Shown in pieces: positions 15,408 to 29,205 of a stretch of DNA of 64,000 bases. The stretch's first letter is position 1. Each line of letters begins with the position of its first letter. The notes under the pieces are model-generated. The model had not been told where the DNA came from and searched no databases. It was given only the letters and a program-made list of their open reading frames with translations. Source of the stretch: Plantago elongata (taxonomy: Eukaryota > Streptophyta > Magnoliopsida > Lamiales > Plantaginaceae); assembly GCA_036897095.1 (NCBI GenBank), contig JAYMSP010000067.1, positions 29,921-93,920 of the forward strand, read 5' to 3'. A program made the translations under genes and the position numbers.

Positions 15408-17449
15408 TCACATGTCTGACGGAGGCGATGATCTCTGGGATCTGCTTTTAAGACATGACTCTGCTTCAGAATATAAGTACTCGAGTGCCAGAACGATATC
15501 ACTGATATGAGGGCGGAAACTTGCTTGCTCCTGAAGACACATTGAAGTTACTGCAACTGCATGGTGCAGACTCCGCACTGAGAAGCGACCTTCTAGCAGA
15601 GGGTCCACCATCTGGACGTACTTCTTCCGATCCCTGAGATAAGGACGAGACTGCAACGGAAATAGAATATAGTCGTACACGTTTAATCCTCAGTTCATCA
15701 AAACTTAATGCAGGAATCATGTATTATATAGTTATATTCTCACCCAGACAACGAGATTCTGCTCTCCTGGTTTTCTGGTGCTATCAATAGCCTTGCGCCC
15801 TGTAATCAGCTCCAAAAGAACGACGCCAAAGCTGTAGATATCCGATTTTATAGTCAGCTTGCCACTCATGGCATATTCTGGAGCGCAATATCCATAAGTA
15901 CCCATCACTCTTGTCGAAACATGAGTCTTGTCACCAACAGGTCCCAGTTTTGCAAGTCCAAAATCCGACAGCTTCACGTTGAAGTCGTTGTCCAACAGTA
16001 TGTTTGAAGATTTCAGGTCGCGATAAATAACTGGTGGGTTTGCTTTGCAGTGAAGATATTCAAGGCCGCGTGCTGCACCAACTGCTATCTTCAGCCTAGT
16101 GTACCAACTCAGTGGCTTCTGCTCCGGCTCCAAGTCTGACCGTGAAAAGAAACACATGTATAGTTAACATATGGTTTGCTAGAGTAATTCAACTGACAGA
16201 CATGGTTTTGAAATCTACCAAATAGATGAATTTCCAAGCTGCCCTTTGGCATGAATTCGTAAACCAAGAGCCTCTGTTCACCATGAGTACAATATCCGAT
16301 CAAGTTCACTAGGTTGGGATGGTGCAGCAGGCTTAACATAAGAACCTCAACGATGAACTCTTGGTTTCCTTGAAGACCCTCGAGGTTAAGTTGCTTCACG
16401 GCTACAATCTGGTCGACAGAGAAACTGTTAAAACTGGAGTCTAGAGCAATGCAAACATAGGAAGTTTCTCGTATGCCCCACCTTCACTGCCTCCCAGTGC
16501 ATAAAGGCATCTTACAAATGTCAACCAGACCATACAATGCCTGAATGCACGGGCGACATTGAAGTTATAGCAAGCAAGAAACTCTCCATAAGCCGCACAC
16601 TTCCATCCAATAATTTCGAAGAACTAATCATTTGCCGAATCATGTTGTATTTTAGGCTCTTTTGAGCAGACAAGGTAAAAAGGTGACTAGTAGCTGAAAA
16701 TGCAGTCGATTAGGTAGCTGATTTGAATGTAGGCGTTTAGGGAGATATGCTAAATACTGTTAAGCTAATTCGAGTAGCTTCTTAAATCATCCAACTTATG
16801 AGTCCGTACAACGCATTCATCGTTAGAGCTTACCAAGCCAGAATCAAGACGGCCTTTATAAACACTTCCAAAGCCACCTTCACCGATCAAATTAGCTTCT
16901 CTAAAATTCTGTGTGACAGTACCAAGCTCTTTGAATGCAAAACAGCGTGCCACATTGGTCTTGGTGTCATCATCACCATCCCTGCTAATGGCAGGAGATC
17001 CTTTCCTGTCACTCCCTACGAAATTAACCACATTCGAATCATACATAAAGATCAAATACTATCAATACATAGAAGGAATCTGCAAGTTCACATGAATCTC
17101 TATAATCTTACCAATAGAGCCTAAGCTCGGCCTTCGTCTCCAATTACCAACTGCACATGAATGCAAGCAATCATTAGAAAGACAAAACAAACATCACATA
17201 AAGTGCATTCATCCTAATCTTCCAAGACCTATCCATCCCGGGGCGGAACCAGGAGGCATAGTGGGGGCGTCTTCCCCCCAAAATTTAAAAAAAAAAAATC
17301 AAATCCTGGTTCCGCCATGTATCCATCCATTACAAATGCACATTAAACTTTGCATATAAACCTGAAGAAGCGAAGGATCGGGGGGTCATATCCTCATCGT
17401 AATCTTTCTCATTATGACGCAGGGTGGTCACGCAAGAAAAGCACCCCAT
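15408..17449 (-). CDS. PBL21/ASG5-like receptor-like cytoplasmic kinase (subfamily VII)
   Basis: A Ser/Thr kinase of RLCK-VII, acting under receptor kinases at the plasma membrane. Six exons close to 377 aa: 17362-17449, 17112-17150, 16834-17015, 16219-16408, 15744-16135 and 15408-15650. MGCFSC at the start offers Gly2 for myristoylation and Cys3/Cys6 for palmitoylation. Kinase motifs are complete: [11 protein letters not shown] glycine loop, IVAVKQL with the ATP lysine, [13 protein letters not shown] catalytic loop (YRD, usual for this group), [12 protein letters not shown], and activation/P+1 segment [20 protein letters not shown]. The tail is short and Ser-rich. Phrases such as [11 protein letters not shown] and [13 protein letters not shown] fit Arabidopsis PBL21 (ASG5) best from memory. 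It appears active. A small mobile insertion sits in intron 1. Confidence 0.9.
17230..17328. mobile_element. 81-bp MITE-like insertion with 9-bp target duplication
   Basis: TATCCATCC occurs at 17230-17238 and again at 17320-17328, flanking an 81-bp insert. The insert has 13-bp perfect inverted arms near its ends, GGCGGAACCAGGA (17242-17254) and TCCTGGTTCCGCC (17304-17316), with a poly(A) tract inside. A 9-bp duplication suits Mutator-like elements; hAT elements normally give 8 bp. It lies in intron 1 of the PBL21-like gene. A similar head, GGGCGGATGCAG, occurs near 54857. Confidence 0.7.
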
Positions 17450-19159
17450 CTATTTAATTACAACCACCCTCAAATGTTCCTCTTTTGTTGACAAAAAAAA
17501 AAACTAATCTTTGAAGTTTTCAAGGAACAGAATTCAAGCAAAACTGCACAGACATCAAAGAAACAACTAGGAATCCATACAAAATTAATCCATACAAAAA
17601 AACAAGCAATTTTAAGAATTATTCATTGACATTAGAAGAATGAAAAAACAAAGAAAAACAGAGCATAGGGAAATGAATCTATTTGGAGAGAGAATATAAT
17701 TACATATTCTCCCCCATTTGATAATAGCAGGACAGGAGAGAGAAAAAACCCCTAATCCCTGATTTTAGGAAGAAGAATCGAAACTGAATTAGTTCTGCAG
17801 AAATTTGAATATCATGAAAACAGAGGCAAGAAAGAAAGCAGATTAAACAGGGAGAAGATGAAAAAATAAGGATTTTAGGAGGAAGAAAATGGGAAATGCT
17901 AAAATTGTTCTTCTCCTCGTTTTGATGGCTATATTTAGGTGAGGATTCCGTTTTATCGGCAACAATAACGCTACATCCTTGGTTTTGCTTCCATGTTTTT
18001 GAGCCTTAAACAAGAGCTAGGTAGCTCACTCTATACTCCCACTTCTGCTTAATCATTTAATGGTCCGGATCTTTAACTGCTAGCTACTGTTTAAAAAAAT
18101 TATTTTGGAAATGTACGAAAGTTGAAATGTCAGGTTTAAAAGAATTCATAACGCATTTATATGATCGTGGATTAAAATTTAGAAGTTTTGATGTGTTTGA
18201 ATTCTTTAAAAGTTTAAATGTTATGCAACTAAGATGTAAATGAAAAGTCGAGTATGAAATGATAAAAATACTACTTATATCAATGTAATGAACATGTATA
18301 ATGTTGTTTTGAAGAGCATATATGTATAATTTATGGAATAAAAAAATTGAACATTTATAAATTTTAGAGTTGAAGTTTTGAAGATATATGTATTTAAATA
18401 AACTCATTTATAGTGGAGTGGTGAGCTGAGACCCCATACCCAAGAGGTTAAGAGTTCGATTCTTGAAAATAGTTAATTTTAATCTATGTACATAAAATGA
18501 GAATGCTGATTAAATTAACTGACATATGTATTGATAATTTAAATGTTATATTCACTTATATAATTGTAATATTATATTTTTTTTAAAATTATTAATTTGT
18601 GTGGACCGTCATATTATAAACCATTCCACGAGTAATTGCACCAAGTTAAAAGTGTCTCCAATCGATTAATATTTTAACGTAATTTTCCCTAATTTTTTGC
18701 TTTGCAAGGCTAAAATACCCACTAAACGCACATAAAGAAGACCCATATGGACCCGCTTCTAAATTTACCCAGTTGAAAATAGTTTGCATTGCCCTGGACC
18801 CGGTAGATTTTGAAAGAATAGAGTCGGTTGATTAACGCTATTAAATATGATTGGAGTAATAAGCTCAATCATAATAGCCCAGAAGATACGATTAAAAACA
18901 TGAATTGTGTACTCAATGTTTTAACTCTATACGCAACAGTTATATCTTTTTACAACGATCAACTGCGAGTGGAAGGAAAAGAATAAAAAACTATCTTAAA
19001 CATCTCCGCATCTATCCAACAGTCATTACTCATTAGGTTCTTGTTCTGGTACACAAAGGGCAGTCATTACTCATTAGGTTCATGGTTTGGTACACAAAGG
19101 GGTCAGACTCATAAAATGGACAGACCATTTTGTTTAAGTGGATGTCTCGTTCGGTTGCA
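17450..19159. other. PBL21-like leader/promoter and GI 3' spacer
   Basis: The left part should hold the kinase leader and promoter, and the right end the 3' UTR of GIGANTEA. The phrase CAGTCATTACTCATTAGGTT repeats in tandem at about 19019 and 19061, a 42-bp duplication. Otherwise I recognise nothing except a possible tRNA-like remnant near 18410. Confidence 0.5.
18405..18478 (+). repeat. Possible degenerate tRNA-derived SINE fragment
   Basis: GGTTAAGAGTTCGATTCTTG resembles a pol III B box followed by sequence rich in A/T. The A-box side is weak and no target duplication is visible, so this could be chance. Confidence 0.3.
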
Positions 19160-22100
19160 CTAGCTAGCTTCGATTGAAATGGTACACCCTAATTCTTTAG
19201 CCGCGTTATCAACGAACTGTATAGGGAGACCAATTGCAAGTCGGCTGTGTGCTTCCCATGTCAAACATTTCTCAATATCAGCTTGCCAATCCGTGTTGCT
19301 CACATTTGTGCACTCATACCGAGGAGCACTTCCATTCCTGGCGGGCAATGTTATTTTTCTATCTGAATTTATCGAAGAACCAGCATGTAGCATAGCACCA
19401 AGAACTGATCTGCTCAGAGCACGGACATGAGCACTCGGGTGGGATACACAACGGACTGTAGCTGGGAGTCGACACTGCATATCATAGATGCCCACACCAT
19501 GTCAATATGGATTCTTATGTAAAAATATGCATTATTGCCATGAACAGGATTGAGTTAGTTTACTTCTCTAAAGATTACATGAACTAACTTTCATTTCAAA
19601 AGCTTTCTTACCTTCAACAAATTTGAAAGGCCATCTGCCACCATTACTCCGGATTTACCCCATTCAAGCACTGGTTGAACTGCTCTAGCCGTCGCCTCCA
19701 ACAACTAATATATAGATGAAAGTGCACACTAGTAAATTACAGTGAATAAATAATACTAACTGCTAACACGTGTCACTGGCTAAAAAGTTGTAGCAGCAAA
19801 ATGATCTCTAAGGACCACAAAACACTGACAGAAGCTAGCGAATAGAAGTGATGGCAAAGACAGCTTTTATAACGACTAAGCTTTTTCATTTACTAAACCG
19901 GACTTTCTGAACCATCTCGGAATCAACTCTACTCATACACGTCATTTTTCTTCACATCAAAGTATTCTTATTAAGACCCTTTAACATGTGTGCCTTTAGT
20001 TATTACTTCTAACTTCTATCCAACAATGTAGAATTCTGGAGGAATTCGGGAAACGAAAAGGAAAAGAAGATCTGTAGTACCTCAAGTTGGGGTAAAGTGC
20101 AAGCTTCTCCATCGACAAGCATACCATCTGTTGCACGGAGGAGAACATCTGATGCACTTGCCAAAATCACCAATGATTCTGGGGTCTCGTGATTTCTCAT
20201 CAACTCAACAATCACTTTTACAATTCTCTGGTTTATTCTCCACATCTTCTGGCCTAAGTCATCTTTAGCAATCCAAGGCTTTAATTCCTTCTCGGCCTGC
20301 AAAAATAGGGAACAAAAAAGACAGTCAGAAAAGCAACATGAAACTATAGGTCAAACATAAGTTTAGAGTTCAATAAGATGCATATTAATTGAGACTATGA
20401 TGCACATTATTGAAAATTTATTCTGCTACTAATGTTGCATGTGACAAGATAGTCTCAATTGTTGGAAGAAGCAGCGGTACCACAACTACTTATGTAAAAG
20501 AATCTAGACCTGAAGAACAACAGCTGTTGCAGCCTTTGCCGGTGATGCTGACACCACATTGCAGAGCGCAACCACCACCTGTATTAAAAAAAAAATCACG
20601 GTCAATAAATGATGCAGACAAACACCTGAACAGTGGTAACATAAAAATGTCCTAAATGGTCAAATTACAGAACAACCAATTGTTATGATTGCCACTCATT
20701 CGAATAACAAGTAACACAGAGATGAACCACCTAAACATCGTTTGTTTTGAAAGTTCTCAACTGGTATAAAATTTCTGCAGATACACATTGAGTGACTGGA
20801 ATAATCTCCTACACAGTGAGGTATCAGACATCTGAGGTGATCAGACCCAATTTAGCTACCAGTCAAATATGAACATAGAAATTGGAAGTAGTTGATGATA
20901 ATTGGCATTCATTATCTGTATCTTTATAGGCTGTTTGGCTAGCGATTAAAATAAAGAAAATCAGGTTAGAATAGGTATTTTTAACCAGGTTTTGTTGATT
21001 TCAACCGCTTGACAAACAAGCACGAATATTTTCTGGTCTATATTAAGAGCATGACAACATAGCATATCAGCATAATTAATAATAACAAAGAAATCCAGCA
21101 AAATAACTGTCATAAGCATGCACTAGACAGAGTGGACATTATTACCTGTCTCCATCCTTGTTGAGCAGACGTGCTTTCAGCGCTTGGCTGTGTTTCAGGT
21201 GACACAATCAATCTGTGCCAGAGCAAGGAAACAACTGAAAAACAAAGTTCTTGCTTTTCAGTGAGGACAGATCTAAGAAGAACTTGAGCACTGCAACTAA
21301 AACCAATGTGCCTATCCATTGTCAAAAGATTGGCCACATCCGAAGCATCAAATGTAAAGGTTGCAATCCCTTTTCCGACTGAACACCTTTCAGTCTCAAC
21401 GGGATCAGCCTTCTCACAGTCTTGCAAAATTTCTGAACCAGACGAACTTGCACAGGGCACCGAAAATTTCTGATCCGATTCTGAGCGACGACAGCTGGCA
21501 CAAGCATTAGTTTCTTTCCCATGAAAGCATACAGGATTCTCTTTCATAAATGGGGTATGCAATAGGTGTGCCTCCAAAGGCTCTGCTTTATTTACAATGG
21601 CGGCAACAACTTTGCTGTGAATATCAATCAGATTGAACAATGAGTTGGCCCTAGTGTGAATCTCGTTGTCCCACTTGCATCTTATCAAGATGGAAAGAGC
21701 CCGCATGCAAGTCTTTGATCGTCTAAAAAGATCAGAAACATGAGCTGCAACCATTGCAGCAGCTACTATTTCATTTGAACTGTAACTCCATGATGTACCA
21801 ACAGAAGACGGCTTTAAAGAAAAAAGAGCCTCTAGAATTGCCAATATCCGGCGACTTTGATAAACAGCCGATTCCATGCCATCACGTAACTCATTGGTTT
21901 TACCATTTTCTTTTTCAGGCTTAGCTAAATTGAAGTTCCCAGATCCTAAATTGTTGCTTCTTTTTGAGATCAAGGGAAAGAGCTGAAGCTCACAAGATAG
22001 AGCACAAACAGCTGCAATAACATAAGAATCAAATGCTGCCACAGGTCCCTGCTTCTTTCCGTGTTTACTTCCATTTTCTCTTTGCTTTGCATTGTATCCC

Positions 22101-25100
22101 CTTATCTCTGTGCTTACTTCAGAATAAGAATCTTTACTTTTAGCTCGTTTGCTGCCTGTGGGGTCTGCTTCGTGACTAACACAGACTGTTAATACAACAA
22201 AGAGTAGGCGAGAGGCAAGCTCTACAGAGGCGCACGACTCTACAAACAGAGAGTGAACCATTGTGCGGAGCTCAGCAACAGCAAGATTATTGGATGCAGG
22301 CCCGATAACATATCTTGTTTTACGAATCTGTTCCCTAGAGGAATCAGGTGGAAATGTCCTCTGTAGAATTGCTTCGACGGTAGCAACAAATATCTTCATT
22401 AGACAGGTTTCAGATGGACTTCCACGAGGAAGATACTCGAGTACTTTAAGAAGAGGAATGTACAAGTTCCATGACAACAAAGGCGGCTGCAAAGGTGTGG
22501 CAACTATAATTTCAGGAAGATCGACGATGGACGAACTTAGTGGAATCAAACCATATGCGGCTTCCCATATTGTACATATTCTCCACTCAACCTCAGGGCC
22601 ATGAGCACAAAGCATAGAGGCAATTCCCTGAGCAGTAGCCTCTATAGTTGCGTCTGCTTGAGGTACTTCTCTTTGCTGAGACTGATTAGTAGACACAAAT
22701 TAGAAATGCATGAAGAGTTCAATGCCAGCAAAAGAAAACGCAAATAAAAGAATCACAGAGATCTACTTCAGGTGTGGACTAATTTACCCAGACAACCCAC
22801 CCGGGCATACGTAAATCTGAGATTTGTGACAGCGAGCGAGCCTTTACAAAATGTATTCCTTAATTTCTCCCTTTCAGAGCTTTGCTTGCAAATTAGCTTT
22901 CATGTTGGAAAGCATGCTAGTTTAATTCAAAAAGTCATTCTTAAAAAAATCCATAAAAGGTAAGAGAGGGAATGGGTAAATAGTTCACACCAGTAGACCA
23001 CAGGATTATTTATTAAATTCACCCAAGAAATTACTAAACCAAAGAATTCAGAGATTTATGCGGATGATGACCTGCTTCTCGTCAGTTGAGATGTAACCAC
23101 CCAGAGGTTCGTGCAGCACTTCGACTCCATCGACTTGTCTCAATGGAGGAAAAAGTAAGGCAGGTTGAGACAGTATACGGAAAAGCAAAGCAGCTGCAGC
23201 ATCAGCAGAAATTCCAGCTCTCATAGACATTGCAATACCAATGGCTCGCAGGAAATGCAAGTGCATCCAATTTCTTGGAAGCTTCACAATAAAGCAAACA
23301 ATCAGGACTTCATTTATTATGAGTAAAACTTGTAGTTTTGACTAATTTTGAATCAACGTACAGAGCGAAGGAAAAAGACTCGAAGGAGAGACGTACCCTC
23401 ATGCCAACAGCATAGTCTTCAGCTGCACGGAGAAGTTCCACCAACTGTACAGCAGCATCAAGTGCATCTGGAGCCCAAGATGGTGGAGCTTCCAGAAGTC
23501 CAAGTAGCAGTCTCTGTGTGGCACTTGGACTGGCAATTGCATAATATCTACACAGACAAAAGCGTTGATGGAGTGATAAATAAACTCGAATCTCTTCAGA
23601 AAACAACTATCAGCAGAAACTTACCGATGAAACAGGCGAGCATAGGGCTCAAGAGCAGGCAGACCAGCAACTAAATGCTCGTCCATAGGTGTAGTGGGGG
23701 GTGGAAGCAGAAGTGCAGGAACTGCAGCTGCAGTCAGTGTGGCAGTCTCATAACGAGCTACTTCTTCATCACACACACTGAGTATAACTCCAGCACCATT
23801 AGCAACAGCCCACCTTGGAGTTGATGGAATAAGTTGAGGATGCTTTCCGGATCCACGAGAAGAAGCTGAAATAGTATATACAACAGTCAATACATGCCCC
23901 AGAGAAAAACATTCATCATTTATCTTTGCAAGTCTAGCGTTAAAAAGAAACATTCACCATAAGCACGTTTTTCAATAGCAATCTAGAGATAATGACTTTG
24001 AGATCTTAGATATAGTTATAAGAATCAAAAGGGCTTCATCTTCATTTTCCCGATCGGTAAATGTGAGAAGATTCCCCAAATATTTGTTAATAAAGTTTGT
24101 GGCACCAGAAACAGCAACAATCATTAAGCTGAGTGGACATAAAAAAAAATAGCAGAATGATAAACACCTATCTATATACTTAAGTTTATGGATCAGTTTT
24201 GTTCTTTTGCATGAACAAGCATGTCCAATCCTGACTACATATTATATATGACCAACAGTAAGGTCCATATTCAACTTGAATATTGCAAACAACTAACAAG
24301 AGGTAAAATTAAATAGCACACATGCAGTAGAAGCTAATGATAGAACTACTAACCAGTTGTGGGTGGTTTAAGTTCTCCACCAGCATATTTTCCCATGACA
24401 CCTCCACACCTACAATGTTAATCTCACAACCGTCAGGCATATTTGCAACTCAGGTTGAAAATACTGTAGTACTTATAGTTTAAATATAAATTCCTTATAC
24501 ATCTAGAAAAGAGATGAGTTACAACACTTTAGTATGAATAGCCCCAGCAACTACAACTTCAAACCTTAACTACATCTAAAAAGTTTCAAACATCTGCTTT
24601 TGTCCAGTAGATTGCTAAATAAAAGCTTGTGAAATTTAAACATAGCAAGCTGGAAACCTAATTCCTGCACATTTCCTGGAGTGAACAATCTATGCTCATT
24701 TATATTTTGTTTGGCATTCAAACAAGGATAGGATTGTGGCAATTCCTGAACTCATAGAAAATTTTATCCACCCGACCTAATCACTTAAAGTGTTCCAACT
24801 TCCGAGGCGTCAAGTTCTTTTTAATTAAACACTCCTCTGGATGACATAGGGCCGGGGGTTTCAAAAAAAAATTAAGAATGAATAAATTGGAAATTGGTAT
24901 TGCACAGCTGCTCGTAAACCCAGTTGCAAGAACACTACTCACCAGCGAAAATAATCACTTCGAATACCAAGAGGTGCTGCAAGCAAAATATCAGTTATCC
25001 AGGGAGATAACGGTCTCCACGGTTTCCTCTCTGACTGCATGGTAGGGGAGGAAGGCTTCCCATTTGTTGACTTACTAGTTGAGGCATGGTTTCCACTGCT

Positions 25101-26403
25101 GCTCCTATCTCCTTCATTTTCCTTACGTTCTCTCTGAAAGATTGGCCTATTGTAGTGCGTCAGAATTCTTAAGATCTCCCCACATGCAAGGGCCCACTGC
25201 TCAGAATATCCATTCTGCATTTAAACATCACAAAATGGCACCAAGTGTCACTCTGAGTAGTGAAGTTACGTGTACACATTTTTACAACCAAAAAGGTGAG
25301 TGTAAGGATGATGTTTCAGGCAGGTTAACTATGATATAGAGAATATTAATAATACCTCACTGCCAGGGGAAACCAGTGAAATGAAGGAAGCAAACGGTGG
25401 ACCAGCCCTATCATATTCCAGTATTCCATCAATGATACATGAAATAATGGGAAGAATAACAGCATGGCCATGCTCTGGATGGTGAAGTACAAATGTTGCT
25501 GGAAGTAGCAAAGACAGAAGTCATGTTGGCCAACTAAGTAGCCGGAAAATTACTCTCAAGTGACGACCAATTAAAGTGATATAGTAATAATTACCTAGAA
25601 CATCATCAAATAATCGGTTTTCCTGGGATGGATATCGACTCCGGATCAGCTGCAAGAACACAAGCATCACATGTTAGGTACACATTGATAAGCCAATAAA
25701 TAGTTGTCCGCATGTTCAAAGTTCAAGATAGAAAAGGTTGTAACCATAATTCTATTCAAGAATATATGTGGTGATTGGAAACAGTACCTCAGCTACATCA
25801 TCAGGAAATCGTTCTGAGGTAAACTGGCCAAAGTACTCAACGTATGCAGTAGTTTGAAGCTGTAACAATATATAGAACTTATTGAGCAACATTGAAAAAC
25901 TGAATACGAGATGGCCACATAAAAGTATTTTGAAAAAGAAAGTCACATGTCAAGCAGTTCAAGGTTATGTATGACATTATAAAACATAGAGTGAGGGAAA
26001 AAAGAAACAGCTCGTGCACACAATACTATATTGGTCCAAGACCGATAAGAAATTTTAATTCCTTGGTGTGGAACAATAAGTTTTTTGCAGACAATTAAAG
26101 TTGTAGACTTGTAGTCTAGTGCTACCCGTTTCATACACACTCCAATTCGTGAATGATGTCCAGATCTTTAATTTTGTTATTTTATAATCCTCATATTGCA
26201 TACAAGTATAACAGCTACAGAACATCAGTTTTCAAGGAAAGTCATATGATAGAATATGAAGTGCAGATTAATTACTTTCACTTTGTGTGCAGAGGAAAGA
26301 ATAGAAAGGAGCGTACCTTTCGTTGTTCTGTATCTTGCGGAGGCGGCCAAAACAATGAAGAACATTGCAGGCTATCAATCCATGTCTCATTTGAAGTTGC
26401 CAT
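19160..26403 (-). CDS. GI: GIGANTEA, circadian clock and photoperiod protein
   Basis: A large plant-specific nucleocytoplasmic protein that stabilises ZEITLUPE/FKF1 F-box partners and links the clock to flowering. Fourteen coding exons close in frame to 1169 aa (Arabidopsis about 1173): 26317-26403, 25788-25859, 25595-25649, 25356-25498, 24943-25214, 24354-24409, 23625-23865, 23397-23547, 23072-23281, 21146-22675, 20510-20578, 20081-20296, 19612-19704 and 19160-19474. Family phrases run throughout: MATSNETWIDSLQCSSLFWP, AYVEYFGQFTSE, FVLHHPEHGHAV, EQWALACGEILRILTHYNRP, GPEVEWRICTIWEAAYGLIP, KVLEYLPRGSPSE, ESTSAQQGWRQ, MLVDGEACTLPQLE, KCRLPATVRCVSHPSAHVRA and a terminal ELGCTISIEAS. A leader intron spans about 26421-27514. 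No stop or frameshift is seen, so the gene looks intact. It is divergent from the SOL1-like gene. Confidence 0.97.
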
Positions 26404-27743
26404 TAGCCTGTTCTCTTTATCTAAATAAGATGGTAATAATGAGTAAAGTCATCAACCTCCATATTAGCTTCTACCAATCCAGGACCCAAAGACTATAATT
26501 CAGCATCTTTTGGAACCCAGAGAGGAAACTTGCCAAGTTCGCTGATCAGTCAACGCAGAGGTTTGGGATCTGGTTCAAACTCAATTTTAAACTTAAATGC
26601 AACCTTCCACAGAGAAAAAATCAATGGAGCAGTATAGTTTTTGTTTCGTGCCCTGCAAAACCATTTTCGGAAGTCTAAAATAGTGCTCTTTTGAGTTTTA
26701 TTAAATGGAATCCAAGAACCAAATAATCTACGAATAACACACAGAAGCATTAATTGGACTGTTTGGCAAACAACTAAGAACTCTGTCAAGTCACTATTCA
26801 CAAATTTTCATGTTTGCCATACAGCTAAAGATTCTCTAAGTCACTATTCCACTTACATAAAATCAAGTTGTTATTCATCTGGTATGTTAAGAAAACTCTG
26901 TTTTGTTAAAGTAATATGCCAAACAGTCTAGAAGTTTCCTATTAGAACCAAAGAGATACTATGTCCAGAGAGAGAGATCTCATATAGTTCTCAACAACAT
27001 CTATACTGATTTCAGCTATACCTAAATATAAGCATCCGTGGTTACTGCTTAGCATACCGATAATGGTAAAGCAACTAAAATCAAACACCTCTTACAACTA
27101 GATACTACACATATAAGGCACAACCATACTCATCATGTAACGCATATCAACAGCCATAGACGAAAACTTCACCCGATATACTTGAACATACATAATCCCC
27201 GATCTATCTGCTTATCATAAAGAATAATACCATTCATCTCTCACAACTAATCACTAAAATTACATGAAATGTGAAGATCTTCTTCTTACATCAACTAGAT
27301 CCAGGTACCTAAAGGACTAATCCATAAAGCAAAAACCGTTCCGATAAACACAGCACAAACTACTCACAAGTTCAAAAAAGTACCAGATCATCACGAATAA
27401 GCTAAACAACACATATTCAACAAATTCAAACACGTGAAGCAATCAAATCCTTCAATTCAACAGATTAGCAGTACAAAATCATAAGCAAATGAACGAATTA
27501 GGCGGAAACGGTACCTGAAAGTAGCCTGGATCGAGTGAAATAGAGAGGAATATGATGGTAATCGAGTGAGATTCGCAGGTTGGGAAAAGAACATTCGATG
27601 AAAAATAGTTGAGGTGAGATATTGGGTGGAGAGAGTTTACAGAGAATGATGATATGATGATATTGATGAAGAGTAAGGTATAGTAGTATATGAGAGAAGA
27701 AAGAGAAATATGGGAAATCTTTAGCTGCATTCTCTGCCTTGCA

Positions 27744-27762
27744 TACGTGGCGACGATATTTT
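27744..27762 (-). promoter_or_regulatory. GI proximal composite: ABRE-like plus evening-element-like motif
   Basis: TACGTGGC (27744-27751) fits the ABRE-like form BACGTGKM. Three bases away, CGATATTTT (27754-27762) reads AAAATATCG on the minus strand, one base from the evening element AAAATATCT. The site lies roughly 230 bp upstream of the leader intron donor, so near or just before the transcription start. In Arabidopsis, evening and ABRE-like motifs together set evening GI expression; function here is inferred. Confidence 0.5.
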
Positions 27763-28233
27763 CCTCATGACTCCAAAGGCCATCTGTAAATTACAATGTA
27801 TGCCTACACTTCCATACCATCATCATGTGAATGGTTTGTCATACATAATTACATACCATACTTACTTTAATTAAAGAAAGTTTATATTCCATTAATGACA
27901 ACTAAGGAGTCAAATCAAATTTGCCACTAAATTATACTACTTGACAATTTGATAGTAATTGACATGTATCTCTCGTGAATTTTATATCAATTTTGTTTGT
28001 TAAGTTGGTTGGTGGGATCAATAATAAATACACTATAGTATTTCATGTGCATTTTTGTTGCATTGTGTATATATTATGAATCGATTTTTAGTAAATTTGA
28101 AGTATATATGTAAAGGTTGGCTTGTCGGAATTACTGATGAAAATATAATACGATATTAATGTGTATCTTTTGTGCATTGTATATGCATAAGGTAGTAGAT
28201 TTTTAGTATGTATACTGAAGTATATATATGTTT

Positions 28234-28480
28234 ACTCTCTCTGTCCCAAATTGAAATCCTTGTATTATATTTTGGATTGTCCGAAATTAGAAGTACAATT
28301 TCCCTAAATAAAAATCTTTATACCTTTTTTATACATTATCTCTAATATTGTATTCACTATTTCTCCTACTTTATTCAATCATATTTCGTACTTTATTACT
28401 TTATTTCTTTTTTTACACTTTCTTCTAAAATTTGTACCCAATCCCAAAAGACTTTTAATTTGGGATGGAAGGTGTCTATA
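28234..28480. mobile_element. Stowaway-like MITE
   Basis: The left end ACTCTCTCTGTCCCAAATTG and the inverse of the right end (CACCTTCCATCCCAAATTAA) form an imperfect inverted repeat of the CTCCCTCYGTCCC type typical of Tc1/Mariner-derived Stowaway MITEs. The interior is AT-rich and non-coding, about 245 bp in all. It lies within the GI upstream region. Confidence 0.7.
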
Positions 28481-29062
28481 TTAGTCGGTCTTTTTGGATG
28501 TCATTAATACAAGTAAAATATGATTTTATCATCATTTATCACTTGGTATTAGAATTTCAAATTAATTCGTACTAAAATCGTAATCCTGAAAGCAAATGGG
28601 ACAAGTCTTTCAGAACCAAATGAACACACAAAAAATGTATAATTTTATATAAATTCAAATCAAAGTGTATATTTTCCATAAGTTCAAACAAACATCATCG
28701 GTTTTTTTAACATTTCGTTAATACATATACAATACCTTAATTATACCTACTAATACACATACATTGTGATTAAGTTTATGTTGTAAACTGGGCAGTTCAA
28801 AATAAACCACACCACATAAAAAGTTGAAATATTAAGTTAGATGCATTTAAATTTATTCTTTCGAATAATGTGAAATACAATCGACTCAGACTCGTTGGAT
28901 TTTACCATAATCAAGTAACGAACCACTAGGCAGGCAAGCACATGGCGCATAGTACGGCGGCTGCCCCGAAAGGCATCAAAGCCTAGTAGGAGCGTGGCCA
29001 AGTAAATAAGATGAATTGGGTGGCTATAGACAAACGGTCACGATTTGCGGTCAGGTAAGAAT

Positions 29063-29071
29063 AAAATATCT
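29063..29071 (+). promoter_or_regulatory. Exact evening element in the GI upstream region
   Basis: AAAATATCT, the binding site of CCA1/LHY/RVE MYB proteins, lies about 1.3 kb upstream of the proximal GI site. The surrounding 28,900-29,250 is less AT-rich than its neighbourhood, so the match is less likely to be compositional chance. Confidence 0.45.
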
Positions 29072-29205
29072 GGTGTAGAAGCACGCGACACATGGTATCA
29101 TATCTATTAAGATACTATGTGCCTTTTTGCTTCCACTCAGATCAATTTATTTGATCCTCCAAATGATCCTCACCGTTGCTTTCTCAGATTAATGCGCAAG
29201 AGGAA

